Origin: Butyricimonas paravirosa
GTDB lineage: Bacteria; Bacteroidota; Bacteroidia; Bacteroidales; Marinifilaceae
Direction of reading: 5' to 3'
Length of the DNA: 64,000 bases
Assembly: GCF_032878955.1 (NCBI RefSeq)
Contig: NZ_CP043839.1
Span: forward strand, 682,001-746,000
The translations under genes and the position numbers were made by a program. The notes under the pieces are model-generated. The model was not told the origin of the DNA, did not search any database, and was given only the letters and a program-made list of their open reading frames with translations. This document shows, in pieces, positions 7,065 to 16,308 of this stretch (its first letter is position 1; each line of letters opens with the position of its first letter).

Positions 7065-9443
7065 TCATTTATAATCCTTTTCCCCATCCACGACAACAAA
7101 ACTCTGCCGTAGTGAATTCCCCTTCGCATCCACGAGATAAAGCGTATGTCGTCCGGGGGCCACATTTACCTCTAACTGGTGATGATAACGGGTTGTTCCC
7201 AGAAATTGATCGTCGATATGCCAGTACACCAACGTGGAAGGCTCCCGATGAGCCATTTCAAACACAACACCACGTACCACTCCCCCTAAATCTTTGGGAA
7301 TAAACACCCGCAATCCCCGCTGCGGGTAAATCATTTCCATCACGTCATCCTGCCCTCGCTGGCAATCGGCACGATAAGGCGGTAATTTCTTGTAATCCGA
7401 ATGTGTGCGGGCATAATACCACTCCTGTACGGGAGACAGCACGAACCAAGGTTCAATCCTCATGCGTGACACGGACTCACATTCCGAATCCACCCGGAAT
7501 TTACCCGTCCAATCAAGATTCACTAATCGATGGTAAGGACAAACCTCTGTTTTCTCCCCGGCACGGGCAATATAAACGGTATCTATTTCCGGGCATATTG
7601 AAGATGCCCGATATCCACTCTTACGACAAACGGCAACTGCGGACAACTCCTCCTTCGGCATATAAAAACGGGCATCTGTCCTCACCAAAGAGGCCACCTC
7701 AAACAAAATCGGAGCCGCAGCCCGTACCCCGATCAGCCCGGGACGTCCCTCGCCATCCGCATTACCAACCCACACGCCAATCACGTACTCCGGATTCACC
7801 CCCACCGCCCAGGCATCCCGGAAACCGAAACTCGTTCCCGTCTTCCAAGAAAGATTCATCGAAGAGGCAAAATTCTTCCATCCCGACTCCAAATCCGGCC
7901 GTTCCACGTCCTGCAAAGCCTTGAGTGTAAGCCATACCGCCGCAGCATTGACCACGTTATTCTGCACCTCGACACTATCCACCTGTTCACCTGCCCAAAG
8001 TCGTAAACGTCGAAACTCGTGGTTAAAACTCGTCCCGTCACACTCGTTATAGTGCCTCAAAATGGAAGCCATCCCCCCGTACATATTACACAAATCCCAC
8101 AACTTACACTCGGCTCCTCCCAAAATCAAGCTTAACCCGTAATTCTCCGCCTTCCGATTTAACGTCGTGATCCCCATCTTTTTCAAATCATCATAGAAAT
8201 GCTCCACCCCATACTCCCGCAACAAGCGCACGAAAGGAATATTCAAAGACATTGACAACGCCCTGTCGGCAGGGACAATCCCTTGGAAATCCTTGTTAAA
8301 ATTCGAGGGAACATATCCCCCGAAACGGGACGGCACGTCCGACACGATCGTCCCCGGCAAGATATACCCGGATTGCTGCATCAGCGCGTACAACGCCGGT
8401 TTCAAAATACTCCCCGAACTACGGTTCGACGTGATAATATCCACTTGATTTCCCCCATCATCACGCACCTTAGGCCCGTTTCCCACGTAAGCCCGTACCT
8501 GTCCGGTCGGGATATGCGCTACCAACACGGCAGCATTATAGATATGATTGTGTTTCAACACGTCAATATGCCGCCTCACAATCCCGTTCACCTGTTCCTG
8601 CAACCGGGAATCAATAAACGTCTGGCTGATCTTCCCCCGACGCTGCCCGTAAGCTCTTGCCAGCAAATGAGGTGCGATACATTCCGGACTATACACCTGT
8701 TCCGGTAAAGGTTCCGCCATCGCCATTTCTAAATCCCCTTGCTCAAAATATCCCTGTTCATAAAGTTCACGCAACAGAGCATCTCGCTTTCCTTTCAGAC
8801 CGGGCATATTCTTTCCCGGGTACATCAAAGCCGGGGCATTGGGCAACACGGCAAGTAATGCCGCCTCGGCCCAGCTCAGTTCATCCGGCTGACGATTAAA
8901 ATATTTCAACGAAGCCGCCTGTATTCCCACGATATTCCCACCAAAAGGGGCGTGATCCACGTACATATTCAGAATCTCCCATTTCGTGTAACTCTGTTCC
9001 AAACGAATCGCCAGCAACATTTCCAATATCTTCTCCGGAATCGTTCGGGGCGGGTTGTCACGTGACAGCCGAATTACCTGCATCGTCAACGTACTCCCGC
9101 CACTCACCACCGAACCCCTCCGCACGTTCAACCACAACGCCCGTCCCACCGCCAGCGGGTCCACCCCGGAGTGTGTCAAAAACCGCTTATCCTCGAAACA
9201 TAGTAAGGCGGCCATATACTTCATGGAAAGGCGCCCCCTGCCCGACACCCGGTACTGCCCGTCACTCGCCACCGTCATACCCATAATCTCCCCCTCCTTA
9301 TCCAAAATCACCGTGGAATAAGGCACAGTAAACAACGGGGTTGGTAGAAAATACCACCACCCAATCACCAAAGCGAGTAACACACTCCCCCCGATCCCTA
9401 ACCCAAGGATCGGTCTTCGCATAGTTTCTCGCCCGACACGCAT
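7065..9443 (-). CDS. pbpC: Penicillin-binding protein 1C, bifunctional peptidoglycan glycosyltransferase/transpeptidase
   Basis: 792 residues, typical of PBP1C. One N-terminal membrane segment is at about 13-33. The GT51 domain shows FEDKRF with catalytic Glu84 and GGSTLTMQ (115-122). The transpeptidase domain has the SxxK motif SILK (Ser345, Lys348), an SLN-like motif in SMSLNIPF, and KTGTS. The C-terminal 90 or so residues form the BiPBP_C domain. Met8 (9422) is an alternative start. It is last in the lptF/G, fmt, pbpC run, 10 bp after fmt. In many bacteria pbpC sits beside an alpha-2-macroglobulin gene; none is in this window. Confidence 0.9.
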   Translation of the reverse strand: MRVGRETMRRPILGLGIGGSVLLALVIGWWYFLPTPLFTVPYSTVILDKEGEIMGMTVASDGQYRVSGRGRLSMKYMAALLCFEDKRFLTHSGVDPLAVGRALWLNVRRGSVVSGGSTLTMQVIRLSRDNPPRTIPEKILEMLLAIRLEQSYTKWEILNMYVDHAPFGGNIVGIQAASLKYFNRQPDELSWAEAALLAVLPNAPALMYPGKNMPGLKGKRDALLRELYEQGYFEQGDLEMAMAEPLPEQVYSPECIAPHLLARAYGQRRGKISQTFIDSRLQEQVNGIVRRHIDVLKHNHIYNAAVLVAHIPTGQVRAYVGNGPKVRDDGGNQVDIITSNRSSGSILKPALYALMQQSGYILPGTIVSDVPSRFGGYVPSNFNKDFQGIVPADRALSMSLNIPFVRLLREYGVEHFYDDLKKMGITTLNRKAENYGLSLILGGAECKLWDLCNMYGGMASILRHYNECDGTSFNHEFRRLRLWAGEQVDSVEVQNNVVNAAAVWLTLKALQDVERPDLESGWKNFASSMNLSWKTGTSFGFRDAWAVGVNPEYVIGVWVGNADGEGRPGLIGVRAAAPILFEVASLVRTDARFYMPKEELSAVAVCRKSGYRASSICPEIDTVYIARAGEKTEVCPYHRLVNLDWTGKFRVDSECESVSRMRIEPWFVLSPVQEWYYARTHSDYKKLPPYRADCQRGQDDVMEMIYPQRGLRVFIPKDLGGVVRGVVFEMAHREPSTLVYWHIDDQFLGTTRYHHQLEVNVAPGRHTLYLVDAKGNSLRQSFVVVDGEKDYK

Positions 9444-9453
9444 AGTAAATTGA

Positions 9454-10410
9454 TTACAAAGAGTAATCCTCTATATGAAATCCCCGCAGGAACTCTTCCG
9501 TCTTCATCCGCTTTTTCCCGGACAACTGTAACTCTTTTATCCGAATGACTCCCCCCTCTACCAACACGTCCAAGTAAGTTTTATTATCCGTTGACAGACC
9601 CACTTCTTTCCCATGATCTTTCACGATTCGCTCCGTCTCGAAAATCTTCAACGACACAACTTCCCCGTTCTTCTTGTTTCGGAATTCGGTCCACGCCGTC
9701 GGAAAAGGTGAAAGTCCCCGTATATGATTAAAAATAGCGTCCAAACCTAGTGACCAATCCACCTTCATATCCTCCTTGAATATTTTAGGTGCGTGTTTCG
9801 GTTCACGCCCGGCCAGCAACCCGACCTGATCCTGCGACGGGTAATCACCGGCAGCCATAGCCTCCACCGTTTTCACCAGCAAATCGGCACCCGTGTACAT
9901 CAATTGATCGTGCAACTCTCCGGCTGTCATGTTCGGTCCGATCTCCACCCGCTCCTGAAAAATCAAATTCCCGGTATCAATCTCGTGTTTTAAAAGAAAA
10001 GTCGTCACCCCGCTACAAGTCTCCCCGTTCATCACCGCCCAGTTGATCGGGGCCGCACCCCGGTAATCCGGCAACAATGACGCATGTAAATTTACCGTTC
10101 CCAACGGGGGCATATTCCAAACTACCTCCGGCAACATCTTGAATGCCACCACGAGTTGCAAATCCGCTTGAAAACCCCTCAACTCCTCCAAAAACCGTTC
10201 ATCCCGGAAACGCTCCGGCTGCAACACGGGAATCCCCTTCTCCACGGCAAACTTCTTCACGGGAGACTCTTGAATCTTTTGTCCCCTCCCTGCCGGTTTA
10301 TCCGGATTGGTCACGACAGCCACGACCTTGTGTCCGGCCTCCAGCAACTTCTGTAACGGATACACCGCAAAATCCGGTGTTCCCATGTACACGATTCTCA
10401 ATTCACGCAT
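9454..10410 (-). CDS. fmt: Methionyl-tRNA formyltransferase
   Basis: About 318 residues from the ATG at 10410 (MRELRIVYMGTPDFAVYPL). The in-frame start further upstream at 10470 lies deep in the preceding gene and is rejected. The N-terminal Rossmann-like domain contains NLHASLLPDYRGAAPINWA, with the formyl-transfer Asn, His and Asp signature, followed by a C-terminal OB-like tRNA-binding domain. The enzyme formylates Met-tRNAfMet using 10-formyl-tetrahydrofolate. It overlaps the end of the lptF/G gene by 8 bp and precedes pbpC by 10 bp, indicating one transcript. Confidence 0.95.
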   Translation of the reverse strand: MRELRIVYMGTPDFAVYPLQKLLEAGHKVVAVVTNPDKPAGRGQKIQESPVKKFAVEKGIPVLQPERFRDERFLEELRGFQADLQLVVAFKMLPEVVWNMPPLGTVNLHASLLPDYRGAAPINWAVMNGETCSGVTTFLLKHEIDTGNLIFQERVEIGPNMTAGELHDQLMYTGADLLVKTVEAMAAGDYPSQDQVGLLAGREPKHAPKIFKEDMKVDWSLGLDAIFNHIRGLSPFPTAWTEFRNKKNGEVVSLKIFETERIVKDHGKEVGLSTDNKTYLDVLVEGGVIRIKELQLSGKKRMKTEEFLRGFHIEDYSL

Positions 10411-11860
10411 TTTTATCTTTCTTTTTAAAGAAACCGATGATCTTCTTGATGAAATTAGTATAGGATTCACTACTCATGACAGCCGAATCCGTCATGGCCG
10501 TGTAAGTCAACACTGCCCCCAACGGTAACAGAACCACGGAAGAAATCCACATTCCCTGCCAAGGCTCCAACACCCCTTCCCGGGCCGCTCGTTCCCCCAT
10601 CATCCAAATAATATAATACACGATAAACAGGAAGATCGAAACCACCACCGGAGCCCCTAATCCTCCTTTACGGATAATACCCCCCAGCGGGGCCCCGATA
10701 AAGAAGAAAATAAAACAGGCAAATGACAAAGTAAACTTTCTGTGCCATTCGATATTATATTTACGAACGGCCTCTTCGTCCCGTTTATTGATAGATAAAT
10801 CATTCATGTGACTCGTTTGAGCCCCCCGGGCAAGCTGCACGGCCTGGTCAATCGTGTTTTTCCGTTCCTCCACGTCAAAAGTCTGGTAAAGACTATCCAG
10901 ATTCCTGACAACCCCTCTCGTCTCTTCACGAATCACGCTATCCCGCTTGGGGTTTCTCTCCTGTTTCCTCACGTAATTCTCCCGGAGCATATCATGCGCT
11001 TTTCTTTGTTTCCGGCTATCCAATCGTAGGGACAAGGCCGAAACCGTACTATCCAGCTGGGCAATATTTAACATCCCGTAACTATTCTTGAACAAGTCTT
11101 CATCCGTACGCTGCAAATCTTTATCGCCTAAGGGGATAACAAAATACTGCTTGTCAAACTGCACTCGCCGGAAAGGATAGGTTTTATTATTATTCGATTT
11201 CAACCCCTCGTCCGTGTACGTGTAACCGTGATACAATTCCACCTCCATGAAACGCCCCGTCGGGTCTGCCTCCATGATACCGGAATCTGCAATTGTCATC
11301 TCATAATTACCCTTTCTATCCGTATGATTGTAAATCAACATATTGTACATCATACCCGACTTCTTGTCGATCTTATCCACCTTAATACTATACCCCTCTA
11401 TATCATTGATAAACACTCCCTCCTTCAAGGATAATTCCGGTTTCTGTCGTTTTATATCGTACAATAAGCTACTTGCCTTCAAGTTAGCGTAAGGAAGAAC
11501 ATTGTTGGAAAAAAAGAATGCCGCAATCGTGAAAATAACGATCAGCACGATCAACGGTTTCATAATCCGGTACAGGGAAATACCTGCCGCTTTCAACGCC
11601 GTTAACTCGTAATTCTCCCCTAGACTACCAAATGTCATGATGGAGGCCAACAACACTGCCAATGGTAAACCCATCGGCACGAGTGTCAATGACACGTAAA
11701 AAAGTAATTCTGAAATAACATGACCTTCCAATCCTTTTCCCACCAGATCATCAATATATCGCCACAAGAACTGCATGATCAAAACGAACATACTGATAAA
11801 AAAGGTGGCCACGAAAGGACCGACAAAGCTTTTAAGCATAAACAGGTGGAGCTTCTTCAT
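10403..11860 (-). CDS. LptF/LptG-family lipopolysaccharide export permease
   Basis: About 485 residues from ATG 11860 (MKKLHLFMLKSFVGPF), preferred over the GTG at 11869 because an AAGGT site lies upstream. Three N-terminal membrane helices (about 12-35, 55-80, 95-120) precede a large periplasmic jellyroll region and three C-terminal helices (about 360-465), the YjgP/YjgQ layout. The protein pairs with LptB to extract lipopolysaccharide from the inner membrane. Whether it is the F or the G type cannot be told here. A charged insert (about 270-345) is longer than in E. coli. It heads the operon with fmt and pbpC. Confidence 0.9.
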   Translation of the reverse strand: MKKLHLFMLKSFVGPFVATFFISMFVLIMQFLWRYIDDLVGKGLEGHVISELLFYVSLTLVPMGLPLAVLLASIMTFGSLGENYELTALKAAGISLYRIMKPLIVLIVIFTIAAFFFSNNVLPYANLKASSLLYDIKRQKPELSLKEGVFINDIEGYSIKVDKIDKKSGMMYNMLIYNHTDRKGNYEMTIADSGIMEADPTGRFMEVELYHGYTYTDEGLKSNNNKTYPFRRVQFDKQYFVIPLGDKDLQRTDEDLFKNSYGMLNIAQLDSTVSALSLRLDSRKQRKAHDMLRENYVRKQERNPKRDSVIREETRGVVRNLDSLYQTFDVEERKNTIDQAVQLARGAQTSHMNDLSINKRDEEAVRKYNIEWHRKFTLSFACFIFFFIGAPLGGIIRKGGLGAPVVVSIFLFIVYYIIWMMGERAAREGVLEPWQGMWISSVVLLPLGAVLTYTAMTDSAVMSSESYTNFIKKIIGFFKKKDKNA

Positions 11861-11919
11861 CTTTAGCACCTTATATTGGTTTTCTTATTTTTCTACTTTA
11901 CTCGTGATAAACGAATCCA

Positions 11920-11927
11920 CAAAGATA
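11920..11927 (-). promoter_or_regulatory. -7 promoter box for the lptF/G, fmt, pbpC operon
   Basis: TATCTTTG on the minus strand, 59 bp upstream of ATG 11860. A TTG about 17 bp further upstream could serve as -33. The box is close to the 3' end of the START-like gene, suggesting independent transcription. Confidence 0.5.
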
Positions 11928-11937
11928 GAAAAAAACT

Positions 11938-12315
11938 TTATCCACCAACCGTGCGATGTAACATTTCGACCTGTTTATTCCATAATTCAATGGCATCCCC
12001 CTCTTCATCAGCATCCACAAAATCCGTGATGATCAAAGCGACCTCCTCCGTCAAAGGCTCTACGTGGAGCGAAAATTCAAAAAATTCTTCCTCATCGTCC
12101 GCATCCAGCCACTTGAAGCGCACGTAAGAATTTTTCTTCATATCCACTAACTCCGCTTCTTCACCAATACCATCCCACACAAACGTGAAGATATTTCCAT
12201 CATGTTTCACATCATCGGAAAACCACTCCGCCAAACCGGGAGCAGAACTTAGACGGGAGAACAATATTGTTACCGACGATGAGAAAATGTACTCTAAATC
12301 GATTCTTTTCCTCAT
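11938..12315 (-). CDS. START-like domain protein
   Basis: 125 residues with no signal or membrane segment. The pattern LEYIFSSSVTILFSRLSSAPGLAEWFSDDV at the N-terminus, followed by beta-strands rich in acidic residues and an amphipathic C-terminal helix (ELWNKQVEMLHR), matches the short START-like/AHSA1-type fold common in Bacteroidetes. The residues of the ligand cavity are not conserved enough to infer a ligand. It lies between lptF/G and the BrkB-type gene on the same strand, but with its own intergenic spaces. Confidence 0.75.
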   Translation of the reverse strand: MRKRIDLEYIFSSSVTILFSRLSSAPGLAEWFSDDVKHDGNIFTFVWDGIGEEAELVDMKKNSYVRFKWLDADDEEEFFEFSLHVEPLTEEVALIITDFVDADEEGDAIELWNKQVEMLHRTVGG

Positions 12316-12400
12316 ACTTCATTTCAATTTGCCCGACAATATATAAAAGTTTTACCGGATATACAAGAAAAAACGAGACTTTAAGATGAATACATTCCCG

Positions 12401-13750
12401 TTATTGCTGAACCTCAGAATCCTCAATCAACCGATCGCCGGCAAAACCGGACAACACGGTTTCCTTGAATTGTTTTTTCCAGACTTCATCCCGGCTTTCA
12501 TCTACCCGGGAAAAACGAATGATAATATCTCCCACCGACATCGTGTGCAAATCCGAGGCCGGGTAATAGAAATAATCGTCCTCTTCCTTCGCCTCTACCA
12601 GAATATGTAAATCCACCAGTTCTTGCAACACGATACGTAATTTCCCGGTATTAATCTTCAATTCCTTGTTAATCATCCCTAAACTCGGACCACCCCCTCC
12701 GTTCACGTACACCCGAGCCACGAACCTCATGATTTTCAATGCACATTCCAACGTCTCCATCCAAGCCGTATCCCCGAACAACTCGTTCTTGTACATGAAA
12801 TGCCTGTTCCGGAAAATATAGCACAATTCCGTCCCCCACAACACGACACTCCAGCTTAACTGCAACCACACCAATAACAACGGCAAAGCGGCCAGCGTAC
12901 CATATATGGCACTGTAAGAACTCATGCCGATCTGGAAACGGATGTAAAACCATTGAATGATCTGGTAAACCGTCCCGGCAATCATCGCCGCCACGAAAGC
13001 GTGCTTGAACTTCACCGGGGTCGCCGGCATAAACATATAGAGGAAGATAAACAGCATCCACACCAGCATATAAGGCAGCAACTTGATCACAATTTGGAGA
13101 AAGGAACTGATCAACGGAAAATTCTCCTGCCACCCGGAACTTGTCATGAACAAATTCAAGCTACTCACGAGAATCATCAGAATCGGGGCGATAAAGATAA
13201 TCGAGAAATAATCCGTGAACATCCGCCGTAAACTCCTTCCCTTTCGCACCCCCCAGATACGATTCATCGTCATTTCGGTACTATTCAACACCTTGATCAC
13301 CGACCAAAGCAAAATCACGATACCGACACCCGTGATCACCCCGCCCTTGGCATGATCAATCGCTTTCGTGACATACCCCAGCAACTGCCCGGCAAACTCC
13401 TGGTTATCGCCCAATTGCAACATAAACTCCTTCTCCAAAGCCTCGCGGGCACCAAACCCGGCAGCCAAAGCGAAAGCCAACGCCATCAGCGGGATAAACG
13501 ACAGGATCGAATAAAACGTGAGTGCCGATGCCGAAATCGTACACGCATCCTTGATAAAACGATTGAAAGAAACCACCACGATAGACAACGCCTTCTGCAA
13601 GAACTCCGTGATCACGAAACGATTCCCATAATCCCTGCGCAAAACCATGTAATGATAATCCAAATCCAACAGACAATCCATACGACGGAGCATCTCTTTT
13701 TTATATCGAAGCAACAGACTTATCCCCTTATGCTCTTTCAATCTATTCAT
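12401..13750 (-). CDS. YihY/BrkB-family inner membrane protein
   Basis: 449 residues. After a polar N-terminal stretch of about 55 residues come six hydrophobic segments between about 60 and 320, with family features FIKDACTISASALTFYSILSFIP (first helix) and LPLLLVWLQLSWSVVLWGTEL (last). The C-terminal 110 residues form a soluble winged-helix-like domain (KELKINTGKLRIVLQELVDLHIL). The family was once called RNase BN in error; its role is unproven, with transport and virulence suggested. A -7 box TACCTTTG lies at 13780-13787. Confidence 0.85.
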   Translation of the reverse strand: MNRLKEHKGISLLLRYKKEMLRRMDCLLDLDYHYMVLRRDYGNRFVITEFLQKALSIVVVSFNRFIKDACTISASALTFYSILSFIPLMALAFALAAGFGAREALEKEFMLQLGDNQEFAGQLLGYVTKAIDHAKGGVITGVGIVILLWSVIKVLNSTEMTMNRIWGVRKGRSLRRMFTDYFSIIFIAPILMILVSSLNLFMTSSGWQENFPLISSFLQIVIKLLPYMLVWMLFIFLYMFMPATPVKFKHAFVAAMIAGTVYQIIQWFYIRFQIGMSSYSAIYGTLAALPLLLVWLQLSWSVVLWGTELCYIFRNRHFMYKNELFGDTAWMETLECALKIMRFVARVYVNGGGGPSLGMINKELKINTGKLRIVLQELVDLHILVEAKEEDDYFYYPASDLHTMSVGDIIIRFSRVDESRDEVWKKQFKETVLSGFAGDRLIEDSEVQQ

Positions 13751-13779
13751 ATCCCTTTTCTTTGAAAATATTCAAGTTT

Positions 13780-13787
13780 CAAAGGTA
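13780..13787 (-). promoter_or_regulatory. -7 promoter box for the YihY/BrkB gene
   Basis: TACCTTTG on the minus strand, 29 bp upstream of the ATG and directly downstream of the terminator that ends the SusCD locus. Confidence 0.5.
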
Positions 13788-13790
13788 CGA

Positions 13791-13822
13791 AAAACCCCGC
13801 AACTTCCGTTACGGGGTTTTTA
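13791..13822 (-). terminator. Terminator of the sigma-FecR-SusCD-thioredoxin locus
   Basis: On the minus strand, CCCCGTAAC pairs with GTTGCGGGG (one G-T and one A-C mismatch), flanked by A and T runs. It lies 36 bp after the stop of the double-thioredoxin gene. The A run on the other side may allow bidirectional action. Confidence 0.8.
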
Positions 13823-13858
13823 ATATATTTTATTATTTCCTTGTCCTTGGAGTTCTTT

Positions 13859-16297
13859 TTATTTCAACAACTTTTGCAACAAGCTCTTCAGTTCCGGACT
13901 TGAGGGACGGGGCGAATTAATCGTAACGACCTTTCCTTTTTTGTTAAATACCATAAACCGAGGTATCCCTTTAATTTTATAATCATTCATTATTTTATCC
14001 CTACCTTGCTTGTTCTTACCATTAGCAAATAGCTGAATACCTTCCAATCCTTCCTGTTCCAATGCCTCCAACCATTTTTTATAGTCTTTCTGTTCGTCGA
14101 CAGATACTCCGATAAAGACCACGTCTTTTCCCCTCATCTCCTTTTCTAGTTTAAGCAAATGTGGGATTTCTGCCCGACAAGGCCCACACCATGTAGCCCA
14201 AACATCCACGACAACTACTTTTCCTCGAAAATCCGACAAGGAAACCAGTTTTCCATCCCGATCCGGGTAGGTAAAATCAGATGCTAATTTTCCGGCAGTA
14301 CCCTTGTATAATTTAGCCGAAACAGCATCAACTCGTTGTTGATGATTGGCTGTTGTCAAATAGTTCCCGTAAGTATCCAAAAGTTCGATATAATCTTCAT
14401 ACTTCCTACACTTTTCCATCTCCCAAAGAATCATTTCAGCTTTCAACGGATCGCTTGACAACCATTCCAAACGATTCTCCAAAGCAATCCGTTCTTTTTC
14501 TCCACCACAAGCAAAAGTCGTATAACGTTGTAAATAATCATAGCCATAAGGTTGCCTTAATATCGAAACATCCGATAACTTTCCTTTTTTCACGATTGTC
14601 TTATAATATTCCGGATAATCTGTCGGTGTCGGACGACTTGGAATATGTGTCGGTCTGCCATCACGCATATAAACTTCTTTCGTCGCTTTTAAAGCATTCA
14701 ATATTCTAAACGCAGCATAATCCAAATCATAATCAACCGTTTGCCTAACTAAAGCCGCGAAAGCCGCATCCCGGAAAGAGATTTCATCCTTAAACTTCTC
14801 CGCCTGTGGTAAAAAAGCCACGAAATAAGGATAAAAATCTCTGTAATCGAATAAAACATATTTCATATCATCCAACCTTTTCCTCACAGGTATCATCATT
14901 GATTCCCAACGAGCCAGTAAAAGATTTTCTGGAGTATTACGGTCAGTTATCATCAGCGTATCTTCTAAGATGTTCACCTCAGCCCGATCACCCGGCTCCA
15001 GATACAGACGTACACGATCTAAAATTTTCTCTCCTCCCACGGTATAAAATCCCTGATATGCAGGTTGAAAAGAAAAACCATAATGCCCATCTTCACTAAT
15101 ATGAGTTGTTGCCACCAAACGTTCCTTACCATCCACCACCTCATACAGATTTACATTCTCCATTTTATCCTTCGTCACCTTTCCTTTCAATTCGACATAA
15201 GTAGTACGATCTGTCAACTCTCCTTGTAATTTATCGAAAACTCTTTTTATAATCTCTTTCAATTGTGGAGTTTCAGCCTTATCCTCCGCCTCTCTTCCTA
15301 AATGAATATAACGTTCAACTTGACTGTTATCACCAAGATTCATGATAAAATTTAAGCCTCCGAGCATATCAAACTCGACATAAGTCGGTAAATTTTCCTT
15401 ATTCTTCTCCAAACATTGCAACACGCTCTCTACCTCCCGGGTTTTCAAAGCAACAATATACTCCAACAGGCAACTAATCTTATCCTTTCCATCAAACTCA
15501 ATCTTTCCCGATTGAGTTTTTATCAATCCATACATTTCAACCCACGTATTCCCTTTATCACTATGTAAACGATTCAAAGCATCCGAATACACGGAACAAA
15601 TCCGTTCATCTACAATTGTACTTCCAATATTTTTATCAATATCCGACTTATTTTCTACCAAATAAATAAATCGTTCATCATTCGGTTGCATCTCCTGTTC
15701 AAAAAGATACCAGTTCTCCTTGCGACATTTCACCTTATCATTCAATTTACCAAACGCTTTCTGACAAAAAGTTTCAATTTCGTCATCACGCGAAGCATCT
15801 CTCAATGCATTTACATAGGCGGCATATTCTTTTGTAGACAATTTGCCCGCTTGATTACGCCCCTCCAAGTAGAGCAATGAAGTCTTTTCATTTAAACCTC
15901 TCTCCACACGCATCCGGAATCGCTCCCATTGGCTACCACCCACTAATTTATGTTGTACCGTTCCATCCGGTCGTAATATGAAGAAAGTTGGAAAAGCACG
16001 CACTTCAAAACGTTTTCCGAGTTCTATTCCTTCCCCCTTTTCCATATCGAATTTCACACATACGAATTCTTCATTCATAAACACTCCTGCCTCGGCTAAT
16101 GTAAATACATTGTTCAACATATTTTTACAAGGCCCACACCAACTGGTATAACAATCCATGAACACTAACTTTCCCTCTTTTTGGGCTTGTTCCAAAGCCT
16201 GCCGGAAAGTCAGATCACGAAATTCCACTCCTTGAGCATTTGCACGAAAGATGGTACCGCACAAAAGTGCGGCCCATAATATCAATCTAATTTTCAT
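13859..16297 (-). CDS. Exported double-thioredoxin protein (N-terminal thioredoxin, C-terminal TlpA-like domain)
   Basis: 812 residues with a signal peptide (about 1-21, cleaved after ANA). The N-terminal thioredoxin-fold domain (about 25-140) has SWCGPC with Cys54 and Cys57. The middle 500 residues are helical, with a beta insertion around 370-430 (VELKGKVTKDKMENVNLYEV) like the DUF4369 part of Bacteroidetes thiol-disulfide proteins. The C-terminal TlpA/ResA-like domain (about 665-812) has TWCGPCR near residue 703 and the cis-proline segment KGIPRF. Both active sites look intact. It is last in the SusCD locus, 11 bp after the PKD-like gene, suggesting thiol redox chemistry on a substrate imported by that system. 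Confidence 0.85.
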   Translation of the reverse strand: MKIRLILWAALLCGTIFRANAQGVEFRDLTFRQALEQAQKEGKLVFMDCYTSWCGPCKNMLNNVFTLAEAGVFMNEEFVCVKFDMEKGEGIELGKRFEVRAFPTFFILRPDGTVQHKLVGGSQWERFRMRVERGLNEKTSLLYLEGRNQAGKLSTKEYAAYVNALRDASRDDEIETFCQKAFGKLNDKVKCRKENWYLFEQEMQPNDERFIYLVENKSDIDKNIGSTIVDERICSVYSDALNRLHSDKGNTWVEMYGLIKTQSGKIEFDGKDKISCLLEYIVALKTREVESVLQCLEKNKENLPTYVEFDMLGGLNFIMNLGDNSQVERYIHLGREAEDKAETPQLKEIIKRVFDKLQGELTDRTTYVELKGKVTKDKMENVNLYEVVDGKERLVATTHISEDGHYGFSFQPAYQGFYTVGGEKILDRVRLYLEPGDRAEVNILEDTLMITDRNTPENLLLARWESMMIPVRKRLDDMKYVLFDYRDFYPYFVAFLPQAEKFKDEISFRDAAFAALVRQTVDYDLDYAAFRILNALKATKEVYMRDGRPTHIPSRPTPTDYPEYYKTIVKKGKLSDVSILRQPYGYDYLQRYTTFACGGEKERIALENRLEWLSSDPLKAEMILWEMEKCRKYEDYIELLDTYGNYLTTANHQQRVDAVSAKLYKGTAGKLASDFTYPDRDGKLVSLSDFRGKVVVVDVWATWCGPCRAEIPHLLKLEKEMRGKDVVFIGVSVDEQKDYKKWLEALEQEGLEGIQLFANGKNKQGRDKIMNDYKIKGIPRFMVFNKKGKVVTINSPRPSSPELKSLLQKLLK

Positions 16298-16308
16298 CTT
16301 TTTAATCG

